A stretch of 64,000 nt of DNA from Microcoleus sp. FACHB-61. GTDB taxonomy: Bacteria > Cyanobacteriota > Cyanobacteriia > Cyanobacteriales > Microcoleaceae. Location of the stretch: contig JACJNY010000076.1 in the NCBI GenBank assembly GCA_014695295.1, positions 62,001-126,000 of the forward strand, given 5' to 3'. The notes beneath the pieces were generated by a model. The model was not told where the DNA came from. It made no database searches and saw nothing but the letters and a program-made list of their open reading frames with translations. Position 1 is the stretch's first letter. Each line of letters starts with the position of its first letter. Shown here piece by piece: positions 41,298 to 50,378 of the stretch. A program made the position numbers and the translations under genes.

Positions 41298-42764
41298 ATG
41301 CAAATTCAAACGCCAGACTGGGTTAAACACGCGGTATTCTACCAAATATTTCCCGATCGCTTCGCCAAAAGCAAACAGCCTCGCAAACGCCTCCTGCAAA
41401 ACTTCAAGTGGGAAGAATGGCACGAAATCCCCACCTTGCAAGGCTACAAAGGCGGGGACTTGTGGGGCGTGATGGAACAGCTAGATTACTTGCAAGACTT
41501 AGGCATTAACGCAATTTATTTCACCCCCATATTTCAGTCGGCCAGCAATCACCGCTACCACACCCACGACTACTATCAAGTCGATCCGATGTTGGGCGGC
41601 AATCCAGCTTTTAAAGAGCTTCTAGACGCCGCCCACGATCGCAATATCAAAGTTGTCCTCGACGGCGTATTCAACCACGCCAGCCGCGGCTTTTTCTTCT
41701 TTCACGACATCCTCGAAAACGGCCCCCATTCTCCTTGGTTGGATTGGTTTAAAATAGAAGGCTGGCCGCTATCTGCCTACGACGGCAATTTTCCTGCTAA
41801 CTATGCTGGTTGGGACGGGAATCGAGCCCTTCCTGTATTCAATCACGACAATCCAGAAGTGCGAGAATACATCATGGAAATCGCCGAATACTGGATTAAA
41901 TTCGGCATCGACGGCTGGCGGCTGGACGTTCCTTTTGAAATTAAAACTCCGGGATTTTGGCAGGAATTTCGAGATCGAGTTAAAGCAATTAATCCCGAAG
42001 CTTACATTGTCGGCGAAGTTTGGGAAGATGCGAGAGAATGGCTCGACGGGACTCAGTTTGACGGGGTGATGAATTATCTTTTTGCTGCCCCGACTATTGC
42101 TTTTGCAGCGGGCGACAGGGTAGATTTAGCTCAACTGGAAGGTCGTTCTTATTACCCCTATCCGGCACTTTTGGCTAAAGAGTACGGCGACAAAATTCAG
42201 CACGTTTTGGAATTATATCCTTGGGAAATACAGCTAACTCAACTCAACTTGTTAGCCAGTCACGATACAGCTAGGTTGCTGTCAATTGCTGGAGGCGATA
42301 AAGCTAGCGTCGAACTCGCTAATTTGCTGCTGTTAACTTTTCCTGGAGCTCCTAGCATTTACTACGGCGATGAAGTTGGTTTGCCCGGTGCTCTCGATCC
42401 CGATTCTCGCCGCGGTTTTCCCTTAGAATCTCACTGGGAACGTGATGTTTTAGATTACCACAAGCAGTTGATAGCTTTGCGGCACAAATACGCTGCCCTC
42501 CGCACAGGAGCTTACCAAGTTCTGTTTGCTGAGGGAACGGTTTACGTTTTTGCCCGAATTTTGGGGGATGAGGAAATAGTTGTTGCTGTCAATGTCGCGA
42601 CAGAAGAAGCTAATATTAGCTTTGAGCCAGCTAATCTGAAATCTCCTCACGATAAGTTGCTGTTTGGGAAAGGCGAGTTTGTTTGGAAAGGTGACGGGGA
42701 AACTCGGCATTTAGAATTAATGCTGCCGGCGCGATCGGGGTTGATTTTAGGTTCGGATAATTAG
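41298..42764 (+). CDS. Alpha-amylase family glycoside hydrolase (GH13)
   Basis: 488 residues. The (beta/alpha)8-barrel motifs are all present: region I DGVFNHASRG, region II DGWRLDVPF with the nucleophile Asp near residue 209, region III VGEVWED with the acid-base Glu near 240, and region IV LLASHDTARL with the third Asp near 323. The N-terminus WVKHAVFYQIFPDRFAKSKQ is that of neopullulanase/cyclomaltodextrinase-like enzymes without a separate N domain. It likely cleaves alpha-1,4 (and possibly 1,6) bonds in maltodextrin or glycogen. No signal peptide, so cytoplasmic. Exact specificity not determinable. Confidence 0.94.
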   Translation: MQIQTPDWVKHAVFYQIFPDRFAKSKQPRKRLLQNFKWEEWHEIPTLQGYKGGDLWGVMEQLDYLQDLGINAIYFTPIFQSASNHRYHTHDYYQVDPMLGGNPAFKELLDAAHDRNIKVVLDGVFNHASRGFFFFHDILENGPHSPWLDWFKIEGWPLSAYDGNFPANYAGWDGNRALPVFNHDNPEVREYIMEIAEYWIKFGIDGWRLDVPFEIKTPGFWQEFRDRVKAINPEAYIVGEVWEDAREWLDGTQFDGVMNYLFAAPTIAFAAGDRVDLAQLEGRSYYPYPALLAKEYGDKIQHVLELYPWEIQLTQLNLLASHDTARLLSIAGGDKASVELANLLLLTFPGAPSIYYGDEVGLPGALDPDSRRGFPLESHWERDVLDYHKQLIALRHKYAALRTGAYQVLFAEGTVYVFARILGDEEIVVAVNVATEEANISFEPANLKSPHDKLLFGKGEFVWKGDGETRHLELMLPARSGLILGSDN

Positions 42765-42779
42765 TTTAAAATGTAGGGT

Positions 42780-42935
42780 AATGTACTCCGGGTACACCTA
42801 CATTTATAGCCGTAAGGTGCGCACCCGATATTTATCGCCGTAAGGTGCGCACCAGACATTTATCGGTGATTTCCCCCGCGCACCCTAAATTTATTATAGG
42901 CGTAAGGTGCGCATGGCGCACCCGACATTTATCTG
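42780..42935. repeat. Cluster of GTAAGGTGCGC repeats
   Basis: The word TAAGGTGCGCA recurs at about 42815, 42840 and 42905, with CACCCGATATTTATC / CACCCGACATTTATC tails. The same word forms the hairpin at 11391-11415. The cluster lies between convergent genes and may act as a terminator region. Confidence 0.65.
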
Positions 42936-42952
42936 TGAAAACACAAGTTTTA

Positions 42953-43366
42953 TTATGCTGCAACCAATGCTGGTATTAGCACCGCATCAATGATATGAAT
43001 GACGCCATTGTCGGCAAGAATATTGGAAGTGAGAACTTTAGCATCATTCACTTTAAGGCCGTCAGAAGTATCAATTCCTACCACCGAACCTTCCACTGTT
43101 TCAGCAGAACTTAACTCAAGCAAGTTCTCAGTTAGTACCTCGCCAAACAGAATGTGATAGGTCAGAATTTTCTTGAGCTTGGGTATGTCTTCGAGCCAAG
43201 AGGCAATAGTGTTCGTAGGAATTTTGGCAAATGCCTCGTCAGTTGGCGCTAAGACGGTGTAGGGGCCCGGACTTTGCAATAAATCTAACAAACCAGCCGC
43301 TTCAATAACAGTCACGAGTGTTCTGAAAGAGCCGGCATTGGTGGCAGTCTCGACAATATCAGCCAT
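42953..43366 (-). CDS. Fasciclin (FAS1) domain protein
   Basis: 137 residues, a single FAS1 domain. The H1 motif TVLAPTDEAFAKI, the YHILFGEVL segment and the H2-like NGVIHIIDAVLIP are visible. No signal peptide is seen, unlike many secreted fasciclins. The family acts in adhesion or in binding other surface components; in cyanobacteria the role is unclear. The start at 43366 is an ATG. The gene stands alone. Confidence 0.93.
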   Translation of the reverse strand: MADIVETATNAGSFRTLVTVIEAAGLLDLLQSPGPYTVLAPTDEAFAKIPTNTIASWLEDIPKLKKILTYHILFGEVLTENLLELSSAETVEGSVVGIDTSDGLKVNDAKVLTSNILADNGVIHIIDAVLIPALVAA

Positions 43367-43531
43367 GATGTTTTTCAGGAGTGCAAATAGCAGAAAATAA
43401 ATCTAGGGCGACAATCATTTTAGCAATTTACAAATAGCAGAAAATTGATCGGAGGGATGATGATTATTTTAGCCATGATAAGTTAGCTGGGTTGCAGGCC
43501 CAGATGACGCGACCCGATCGACCTTTTTGGC

Positions 43532-43978
43532 TTATCCTGGGATCGCATCCTCCCCCTTGCGGAAAAACTGCTTTAAAATCTCTCCGGGCTCTCTGTCCCA
43601 GGTGTCGATATGTTCGTAAATTAAGCCGTCTCGATCCAGTTTATAAGTAGAGTAGCCGTTAAAAAAAATCCGAGCTTTCCAGGGAACCCGCAGGACGCCG
43701 CGAACAGTCCAATTTGCCACAATAGTATCAGGGGCAGTCTGACTTACGTCGTGCAGGTCGAAGTAAATCTCGCTAAAGAATAGCTGCCCGTGGAATCGCA
43801 GAGTCCAAAAGATAATGCGATAGTTGATTTTTCCTTTAAATTTGTTAACAGGGTCTTGAAAATAAACATCTTTTGTGTAGATGTCGTAGGAGATGTCTTT
43901 TTCAAAAAGCGTCGGGAGATCCGCTTTCAGGGTGTCTACTGCTTGTTCTACCTGCATTTGATATTCGAGCGCGCTCAC
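43532..43978 (-). CDS. DUF2358 protein
   Basis: 148 residues from a GTG start. It is a SnoaL/NTF2-like single-domain protein of the DUF2358 family found in cyanobacteria and chloroplasts: LPTLFEKDISYDIYTKDVYFQDPV, then YRIIFWTLRFHGQLFFSEIYFDLHDV, and NWTVRGVLRVPWKARIFFNG. The function is unknown. The start lies 37 bp from the divergent ATG at 44016, so a short shared promoter region is likely. Confidence 0.88.
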   Translation of the reverse strand: MSALEYQMQVEQAVDTLKADLPTLFEKDISYDIYTKDVYFQDPVNKFKGKINYRIIFWTLRFHGQLFFSEIYFDLHDVSQTAPDTIVANWTVRGVLRVPWKARIFFNGYSTYKLDRDGLIYEHIDTWDREPGEILKQFFRKGEDAIPG

Positions 43979-44119
43979 GCTACCACCTTGTGACAGTATT
44001 AATTTATAACTTTAAATGAATAATCTCGATCGCTGGAGTATCGCAGATTTGATACTTCCTCCAGCTCTGATTTTAACTCTAGCGATATTATCCGCGCCGG
44101 CTTTTCTGCTGACCCGGAT

Positions 44120-44590
44120 TTGGGACATCGACACCTTGGCACAGATTTGACAGAACATCCCCACTCGTCTGACATTCTCGCAGAAATCAACAGCGGCAAG
44201 CTGTTGATGGTAGATAGCCGTCGCCGGAACGGTCTAATTTTGATTAAACGCTTCCACGCGGAGTTTGCCGGGCCAGGGGCTGCCGTTGGGGGTGCTTTTG
44301 ATGTTGACTCTCAGCAGGCGATTCCCGTGGGGGATTTTTGTTTGGTTTGCCCTCAGTCTCCCGAAGAAAGACAGAAAGCTTATGGAATTCGGCGGCATTG
44401 GGTGCGGTTAACGGAACAGTTAACGGCAAAGCCGGCAGCTTTGGAACGCGCACAAATGATTTTAACTCAGTTTGAACAATATTTGGATTGGGAAACGGTG
44501 GCACAAATTCCCGATGAAGCTTTGGCACTTTTAGTAGGCGTATTTCCCCAAACCATTCGCACGGCGCGACAAGAAAATGATCTAGGATGA
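44120..44590 (+). CDS. Hypothetical protein with a broken or misplaced N-terminus
   Basis: 156 residues from a TTG start. Family not recognised. The reading frame is open upstream to about 44024 (FDTSSSSDFNSSDIIRAGFS) without an ATG or GTG. The only good ATG (44016) lies in another frame and ends after 44 codons. A single-base indel near 44050 would join the two into one longer gene. The C-terminal half is mostly helical (PEERQKAYGIRRHWVRLTEQL, LERAQMILTQFEQYLDWE). Confidence 0.65.
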   Translation: MGHRHLGTDLTEHPHSSDILAEINSGKLLMVDSRRRNGLILIKRFHAEFAGPGAAVGGAFDVDSQQAIPVGDFCLVCPQSPEERQKAYGIRRHWVRLTEQLTAKPAALERAQMILTQFEQYLDWETVAQIPDEALALLVGVFPQTIRTARQENDLG

Positions 44591-44652
44591 AAAGATTTTA
44601 TCTATTTCCCAATTTTAGCGTGTGGCTGCAAACTATCGAATCAGATGCCAAA

Positions 44653-45276
44653 TTAAGGACAGCCTAACTCTTCTATCATCCGCTGACAATGCTGTGTGAT
44701 ACTAACCGACAAAGCATCAATATCGAGCGGAGTATTCCCTACAGGAAGCTTGGTGGCAAAAGTGCGACCGAGGTGCAATCTATCCCATACAGAACGTTTT
44801 TGCCCTGCTCGCCCACTTCCGGGGTCATGTATCCCGAATCCCGATATTTCTTTATTCCAAACAGGACTGAAGTGACGGATCAAAACTGCTTCTCCCCAGG
44901 AGACTAAATCGATTTCCATAGGCGCGACTTTGAAAGCAAAATCCTCAATTTTTAGATTGTCTACAGCTTCGATCGACTTTCTATGCTCTGACAAGCGTCC
45001 GTAAAGAGTGTTGCCAATAGTTGTACGCCCCGTCCGACGACCACCCGGAGCTGCTTTACCTATATAGATTGGCAGACAGCACTTACTCAAGTTTGCCTGT
45101 TTAATTAGGTTATACATTGAGAAGTCGCCCTGGTAGTACAGCAAATATGCTCCGCAATATTCGCTCAAATCCTTCCTGAAGCGATCGAGTTCCTGAAGAT
45201 TATAACAATTTTGCCTGCCACAGAAAGCGATTAAGTTTTCTTGTAAATCTGGTGGCACTCTAAATACTTCGAGCAT
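44653..45276 (-). CDS. Eco29kI-like GIY-YIG type II restriction endonuclease
   Basis: 207 residues from the ATG at 45276; an in-frame TTG lies five codons upstream. The GIY-YIG core reads GAYLLYYQGDFSMYN, then PIYIGKAAPGGRRTGRT with the Arg, LYGRLSEHRKSIE, and the Glu-containing SWGEAVLIRHFSPVWNKEISG. GFGIHDPGSGRAGQKRSVWD is a signature of the Eco29kI subgroup, whose prototype cuts CCGCGG. The methyltransferase gene ends 39 bp upstream, so the pair is co-transcribed with the methylase first. Specificity is inferred from family only. Confidence 0.92.
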   Translation of the reverse strand: MLEVFRVPPDLQENLIAFCGRQNCYNLQELDRFRKDLSEYCGAYLLYYQGDFSMYNLIKQANLSKCCLPIYIGKAAPGGRRTGRTTIGNTLYGRLSEHRKSIEAVDNLKIEDFAFKVAPMEIDLVSWGEAVLIRHFSPVWNKEISGFGIHDPGSGRAGQKRSVWDRLHLGRTFATKLPVGNTPLDIDALSVSITQHCQRMIEELGCP

Positions 45277-45314
45277 GGAGTAAATTCTCAAATCTAAAAT
45301 CTTAAATTGATTGA

Positions 45315-46505
45315 CTACACTCTCGCTGTTCTAACTGTCTCCAGCCGCGATCTAATGCTAGAGGCAATAACTTCTGCCAAAGCGACTGGCACAGCATTCC
45401 CCAACTGCTTCATAGTTTCTGTCCAACTGTGAGGAAAGAAGTATTCGTCAGGGAAAGTTTGCAGTCTAGCAGCTTCGCGAAGCGTAAAGTAACGCACCTG
45501 TCCCGTGGGAGCAACTAACATATTTTCTCCTCCAGGGACACCGTGAACTCCTGCTTTTAAAGTTTTAGCTGGTTCATCTAACAAGCTGCCCGTATGGCCT
45601 GGATACTTTCTGGCTCCTGGTATAAAAATGTGATTTAGTACGCTGTTTTGGCTTTCTTTATTGCCTTCTTGTGGTAAGTCCGAAATGGCATCCCGCACAG
45701 TGCGCCAAGGTTGTTTTTGAGGTGGAAACAAGTTGAACTGAAGATTGAAGATGCGCGAGGAAAGCTTGCTAGGTATGTCTGGACGATCGCTTTTAGAGAT
45801 TTGATTGCGCTCCCAATAATTGCCAGTCACCCATTGCTCCCAATGCAAGGCTTCCTGAGAACAAGTCGGTTCTGGAAAAGACCATTCTAATCCTAAATCC
45901 GATCGAAAACCTACAATAAAAACCCTTTCGCGCTTTTGGGGAATGCCGTAATCTGCCGCGTTGAGTAAGCGAAAGACTACACGGTATGATAGTCCGTCAC
46001 CGCGACCGGCGGTATGATGCTGTTCTAACCGTGACAGGTGATGAGGCCAATCCTCATCCAGTCTTTGTACAACTTCTGGATAAGTGAGTTGCAGGACAAT
46101 ATACTCAAAATATTTAGTGAAGGAGGAACGCAATAAACCTTTAACATTTTCGATAACAAATGCTTTGGGTTTTAGTTCCCGCACGGCCCGAAAAAAGTGC
46201 GGAAACATATTTCGCTCGTCCTCACTTCCGCAGTGTTTTCCTCCTACAGAAAAAGGCTGACACGGCGGTCCTCCAGTTAGGAGGTCTACCCTATCTTTGA
46301 GTTCTAGGGATGTAAAATCGAATTTAGCGATATCTGTTTCAAAAACAGACCAGTTTGAGATCGCTTTTACACCCCGCCGCTGATTTTCTCTAATTGTCTC
46401 GCAGGCATTTTTGTCCAGCTCGATAACTGCTTTATGACAAAAACCGGCTTTTGATACGCCTATTGCTAAGCCTCCTGCTCCGCTGAATAGTTCTACAGAG
46501 TTCAT
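45315..46505 (-). CDS. DNA cytosine-5 methyltransferase of the restriction-modification pair
   Basis: 396 residues. The m5C motifs are in the usual order: I ELFSGAGGLAIGV, IV GGPPCQPFSVGG with the catalytic Cys, VI ENVKGLL, VIII QKRERVFIVG, then RYFTLREAARLQTFPD and QLGNAVPVALAEVI. It protects DNA from the endonuclease encoded next to it. An in-frame ATG at 46514 and a TTG at 46526 are alternatives; MNSVELF is the more usual beginning. The gene begins 38 bp after hisC ends and is on the same strand, so read-through from hisC is possible. Confidence 0.95.
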   Translation of the reverse strand: MNSVELFSGAGGLAIGVSKAGFCHKAVIELDKNACETIRENQRRGVKAISNWSVFETDIAKFDFTSLELKDRVDLLTGGPPCQPFSVGGKHCGSEDERNMFPHFFRAVRELKPKAFVIENVKGLLRSSFTKYFEYIVLQLTYPEVVQRLDEDWPHHLSRLEQHHTAGRGDGLSYRVVFRLLNAADYGIPQKRERVFIVGFRSDLGLEWSFPEPTCSQEALHWEQWVTGNYWERNQISKSDRPDIPSKLSSRIFNLQFNLFPPQKQPWRTVRDAISDLPQEGNKESQNSVLNHIFIPGARKYPGHTGSLLDEPAKTLKAGVHGVPGGENMLVAPTGQVRYFTLREAARLQTFPDEYFFPHSWTETMKQLGNAVPVALAEVIASSIRSRLETVRTARV

Positions 46506-46541
46506 TATTAGCATTGTATTGAGCAACGGTGGATATTAATT

Positions 46542-47723
46542 TTAATCGAAAATCGCTGCGAGTCGATCGACTGTTCGCTGATTTTCCTCCGGGCTGCCCA
46601 CCGTAATTCGCAAACCTCCGCCAGTATGGCGAATTAAACTTCCCTTGGCTTTTAGCTGCTGCATGATTTGTTTGTGTTCAGTTTCTGCTAAATTACGATC
46701 GCCGGCTTTCACCCGCAGGTAAACGAAGTTAGCCGCACTCGGCCAAACTTGTAATTTTTGATGCTGAGTTAGCGCGGCAATTAATTGGGAGCGCTCTGCT
46801 ATAATTTCGGGAATTACTGCCAGTAATAACTGTCGCTGCGCTAGGGCCAACTCGGCTGCGGTTTGCGAGAAACTGGGAAGGTTGTAGGGGAGGCGGATTT
46901 TTTCTAAGGCGGCTGCGAGCTCGGGATGGGCGATCGCATATCCGACTCTCATTGATGCTAGTCGAAATGCTTTGGAAAATGTCCGTAAAATTATCCAATT
47001 CGGATGCTGGTGTAACTTTCCAGCTAACGTATTTTGGCTGAATTCAAAATAAGCTTCGTCAATTACTACTAATATCTCTTTCGGCAAATTTTCCAGCCAA
47101 TCCACCTCGTCTGGTGTCAAAGCATTGGCTGTGGGGGAATTGGGATGAACGACAAAGACGGCGCGCACGGGGGGATTTTGATTTTGGGCGATCGCCCTTT
47201 TAGCCTCCTCGATATCGATTTCAAAATTCTCCTCTTTCCGCTGAGCACTCACAACGGGAATGCCGAGGGTTTGGGCGATTATTCCATACATCGAAAAGGT
47301 GGGATTCGCAACGAAAATAGAGCCTGTGCCGCCCAAGCAGGTAGCTATTAAGAGCGATCGAATTAGTTCGTCGGAACCGTTGCCCACAGAAATATTGTCG
47401 GCTGTAATGGCGGTTTTGGGCAGTGTAACCCCCCCTAGCCCCCCCTTGTTAAGGGGGGGGACATTTAGGGATTCATTGACGTATTGGGCGATCGCCTCTT
47501 TGAGCGCTGCGTGGCCTCCGTCGGGATAACGATTTGTCTCAATTACCTGCTGGTAAGTCCAACCTAGCTTTTTTTTTAATTCTTCTGGCAAGTCGTAGGG
47601 GCATTCATTGGTATCGAGGCGATCGAGTACACTTTCCGAGTGCGCTGATTCTCCTGACGCGCCACCCGGATGGGGAGTGTATGCGGTAAGTTCGGCTAAG
47701 TCTTTTCGGATAAAGGGAAGCAT
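46542..47723 (-). CDS. hisC: Histidinol-phosphate aminotransferase
   Basis: 393 residues, a PLP-dependent fold-type I enzyme that makes L-histidinol phosphate. Recognisable parts are [30 protein letters not shown], and the PLP-lysine region [20 protein letters not shown]. The C-terminus, [18 protein letters not shown], matches the family. A proline/glycine insert, [16 protein letters not shown] (about residues 88-103), is absent from typical HisC and is encoded by a poly-C/poly-G repeat (47429-47460). Confidence 0.95.
   Translation of the reverse strand: MLPFIRKDLAELTAYTPHPGGASGESAHSESVLDRLDTNECPYDLPEELKKKLGWTYQQVIETNRYPDGGHAALKEAIAQYVNESLNVPPLNKGGLGGVTLPKTAITADNISVGNGSDELIRSLLIATCLGGTGSIFVANPTFSMYGIIAQTLGIPVVSAQRKEENFEIDIEEAKRAIAQNQNPPVRAVFVVHPNSPTANALTPDEVDWLENLPKEILVVIDEAYFEFSQNTLAGKLHQHPNWIILRTFSKAFRLASMRVGYAIAHPELAAALEKIRLPYNLPSFSQTAAELALAQRQLLLAVIPEIIAERSQLIAALTQHQKLQVWPSAANFVYLRVKAGDRNLAETEHKQIMQQLKAKGSLIRHTGGGLRITVGSPEENQRTVDRLAAIFD
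47429..47460. repeat. CCCCCCCTAG/CCCCCCCTTGTTAAGGGGGGGG repeat inserted in hisC
   Basis: Runs of seven C, TAG, seven C, TTGTTAA and eight G form a strong hairpin that is read in frame as [10 protein letters not shown]. Very similar sequence (CCCTCCCCTTACCAAGGGG) is in the intergenic MITE-like element at 52475-52580. This is a dispersed cyanobacterial repeat sitting in a coding region. Confidence 0.85.
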
Positions 47724-48015
47724 GGTATGATTTTAAACTTTTGATTTAGATTGTCAGCTTACAAAGCAAGGCAGAAGGCAGAATTCAAGAAAAATTACGA
47801 ATGCAAAAATTTTCATTTTTTACATCGCTGCTGAAATTTTTGCCTAATGCCGACTTATTTTTGCTGTATCAAAGGCGTCTAAACTTAGGATATAGCCTTT
47901 TCTATATCGAAAGCAAGAGGAGAGAGGGGATTTAGTTTCTGTCGCTCGATTGATGCGTCTGCTGGGGCAAATTGATTATTTTGATAAAGTAACTGTTGAT
48001 ATTTGGAAACCGAGT

Positions 48016-48300
48016 ATGAAAGTCAAGCCTTCCGATATATCTAAAAATGCCGCCGCTACCCTCATAGCTTTGAGTTTGGCTGTTCTCCCTTCAGCTATGC
48101 CTGCCTCAGCTCAAACTAACTCAGCTCCGGCACAGAACAATAATAATTCTAATGGAGTTGTTCTAGACAGAACTCCCCTTCAAGAAAGCAAGGAAGACAA
48201 CAATCATTGGGGTGCTTTGGGTTTGTTGGGCATCCTGGGTTTGGCGAATTTGTTTCGCAAGGATGAACCAAAACGCTACCGCGATCCGATGAACGAATAA
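48016..48300 (+). CDS. WGxxGxxG-family exported protein
   Basis: 94 residues from the ATG at 48016; earlier in-frame TTG (47950) and ATG (47953) codons are less likely. A signal peptide (KNAAATLIALSLAVLPSAMP, cleaved after ASA) precedes a short polar linker. The C-terminal segment HWGALGLLGILGLANLFRKD is the WGxxGxxGxxGLxNL transmembrane-like signature of the family, with the usual RxxEPKRYRDP tail. Such proteins are small and membrane-anchored; function unknown. Confidence 0.8.
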   Translation: MKVKPSDISKNAAATLIALSLAVLPSAMPASAQTNSAPAQNNNNSNGVVLDRTPLQESKEDNNHWGALGLLGILGLANLFRKDEPKRYRDPMNE

Positions 48301-48440
48301 TTGTTTAAACGGCGATCGCTCGAACACAAAAGGCAGAAACCAGAAGCAAGTTTTAGCGCGACTCAAAACTCTTTGCCTTGCCCGAGAAAGTGATTGTCGT
48401 TTGATATCATGTTCGGTTGATTGACCGCAATCTGGCTGTC

Positions 48441-48497
48441 GGGGCGGGTTTACGCTCGTCTCTGGCTTAGATTATAGATAAGGGGTGAACCCGCCCC
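48441..48497. repeat. Inverted repeat GGGGCGGGTT / AACCCGCCCC
   Basis: Ten-bp arms around 37 bases between the WGxxGxxG gene and the convergent ROK gene. A dispersed-repeat origin is likely. No gene is seen in 48301-48588. Confidence 0.5.
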
Positions 48498-48588
48498 TAG
48501 AATAATTATGGTTAATTTACCGGACAGGATAGCAGTTCTCTTTATGACGAGCAGACTCTTGGCATTCTTGCCACACCACAAAGTTTAT

Positions 48589-49296
48589 TCAATCGCGCCA
48601 CAAAGCAATCCCGCCCAATAAACCGCTCACATTTGGTACTATTTTAACCTGTGGCGGTAAATCAAAAACAATCTTTTTAGTATTGCCGCCGCCGATGTAA
48701 ATGCGATCGCAGTTAAAGAGATTTTGCAGAGAGGTGAGCGCTTTTTCCAGACGCCGATTCCATCTTTTGGAACCGACTGTATCTAATGCCGAGCGCCCTA
48801 ATTGCTGTTCGTAAGTTTCCCCTTTGCGAAACGAGTGATGTCCTAATTCTAGATTTGGCACCAAGATACCATCGACAAATAAGGCAGAACCGAAACCTGT
48901 GCCAAGGGTTATTACTAATTCTACCCCCGTCCCAGCAATTGCTCCCAATCCTTGAATATCGGCATCGTTAGCCACTCGCACAGGTTTTCCCAAGCGGTCT
49001 TTGAGGGTAGTTTCTAGGTCAAAATCTATCCAAGAGGGATCTAAATTCACTGCGGTTTTGATGACGCCTAGACGCACGACGCCTGGGAAACCGACGGATA
49101 CTCGGTCAAATTCCCCTTGTCCGCTGGCTAAAGACGCGATCGCCTCTAGTACGGGTTCAGGTTTCGGTGGTTGAGGCGTTTCTACACGGCTGCGTTCCGT
49201 TTGGGGTTCGCCTTCATCGTCCAAAACCATAACTTTGATGCCGCTTCCGCCAATGTCAACGGCTAAGGTGCGAGTCGATCGATCTTGTTCAGTCAT
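48589..49296 (-). CDS. ROK-family sugar kinase (polyphosphate glucokinase-like)
   Basis: 235 residues from the ATG at 49296, chosen because it fits the family start (MTEQDRSTRTLAVDIGGSG) and avoids overlap with the next gene. ATPase motifs are VDIGGSGIKVMVLD, TLGTGFGSALFVDG and IGGGNTKKI. The GHHSFRKGETYEQQLGRSAL region resembles polyphosphate glucokinases and ROK proteins of similar size. Phosphorylates glucose, perhaps with polyphosphate; donor not determined. Together with YqiA-like esterase upstream it may form one transcript. Confidence 0.82.
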   Translation of the reverse strand: MTEQDRSTRTLAVDIGGSGIKVMVLDDEGEPQTERSRVETPQPPKPEPVLEAIASLASGQGEFDRVSVGFPGVVRLGVIKTAVNLDPSWIDFDLETTLKDRLGKPVRVANDADIQGLGAIAGTGVELVITLGTGFGSALFVDGILVPNLELGHHSFRKGETYEQQLGRSALDTVGSKRWNRRLEKALTSLQNLFNCDRIYIGGGNTKKIVFDLPPQVKIVPNVSGLLGGIALWRD

Positions 49297-49328
49297 TTGA
49301 TTGTTGAGACTTGCAAGTTGGTAAAATT

Positions 49329-50018
49329 TTAATTTTTGAATTGGCAAAACTTTTGAATCGCTTCCCAAATTTCGCCTAGGACGTTTCCCAAAGAATGATC
49401 GTCTTCTAATTCGATTAATTGCACCCAGGGACGGTTAGCGGCAAAATCTCTGCTAGCTTGAATCGGTATTATTGTATCATGCTTGCCGTGAAGAATTAAC
49501 GTAGGGACTGAGCGCATTAATTTTTCTTCAGGGTATTGAGCCATATCTGCCACAAACTGATAATTCAGCGGCAGATAACCTTGTTCGCCGTAGTGGTAAA
49601 CGGGCAGATATTTCTCAGACTGCCACTTTTCTAACTGTTGCTGTCCCAACAGTGGCAGCCAGTGGGAGATAAATTGAAAAGCGGGTGCTAACAAAACTAT
49701 TTGTTTTACTGACAATTGCCGCTGGGCCAACCAAGCCGCTGTCAGCCCCCCAAAACTCGACCCTATTATTGTAACTCCGCCTAATTCTTTTACCTTTTTT
49801 GCTGATTGGGAGGATTGGGTTTGCAGAAATTCTGTTTCTATTTGCTGCAACTGGCGGGTGAGGGTGAGGCCGGAAAAATCGTTTTGATTGAGATCGGGAG
49901 TTTTTAGGTCAATTCCTAGTGTAGAAAAGCGAGATCGGAAATATTTTGCCTTAAGGGAATCGGGACTTGATGCAAATCCGTGTAAATAAATGTAAATCGA
50001 GTCGTTCGGTAGATTCAT
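49329..50018 (-). CDS. YqiA-like alpha/beta-hydrolase esterase
   Basis: 229 residues. The short N-terminus IYIYLHGFASSPDSLKAKYF leads into the nucleophile elbow GSSFGG (Ser near residue 87). LILHGKHDTIIP supplies the Asp and DDHSL the His of the triad. This matches the YqiA/YcfP esterase family, which has a fold without a signal peptide and acts on unknown esters. The gene ends 32 bp before the ROK kinase start on the same strand. Confidence 0.88.
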   Translation of the reverse strand: MNLPNDSIYIYLHGFASSPDSLKAKYFRSRFSTLGIDLKTPDLNQNDFSGLTLTRQLQQIETEFLQTQSSQSAKKVKELGGVTIIGSSFGGLTAAWLAQRQLSVKQIVLLAPAFQFISHWLPLLGQQQLEKWQSEKYLPVYHYGEQGYLPLNYQFVADMAQYPEEKLMRSVPTLILHGKHDTIIPIQASRDFAANRPWVQLIELEDDHSLGNVLGEIWEAIQKFCQFKN

Positions 50019-50323
50019 CCAGAAATTTTTATGAGACTTCGCAACTAATTATCTTAACTTAATATGAGTTATTAAATAATAAAAAAATTAAAACACTAAG
50101 TAGATGAAAGTCGAGCCTAATTCTCCGAACAGATAAAGCAATTACAGAGACTGGAAATTACTGCGCTTCTCGACTGTTAATAAAAAGATAAAATAATCGC
50201 ATAAACTTGAAATTGCTGGGCTTTGAGATTGCTTTTCCGAAGAGAGAAAGCCACCGCATAGATTACAGAAAAGCAGGGTTTCTCGATGCCTGAATTTATT
50301 AATTAATGTTTACCTGCTTACAA

Positions 50324-50360
50324 TGAATCGCAGAGTGCGAACTGCGCACCCTGCGATTCA
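50324..50360. terminator. Hairpin with GTGCG-AACTG-CGCAC core downstream of the Spy-like gene
   Basis: TGAATCGCAGAGTGCG (50324-50339) pairs with CGCACCCTGCGATTCA (50345-50360) around AACTG, with one mismatch. It lies 18 bp beyond the Spy-like stop on the minus strand. The core is identical to the hairpin at 33586. The rest of 50019-50378 is AT-rich with no gene seen. Confidence 0.75.
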
Positions 50361-50378
50361 CTCAAAACTACTCGTCAA

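Noticed and set aside
42780-42935. Short repeat cluster as CRISPR
   Set aside because: Units are irregular in length and spacing, part of a dispersed family.
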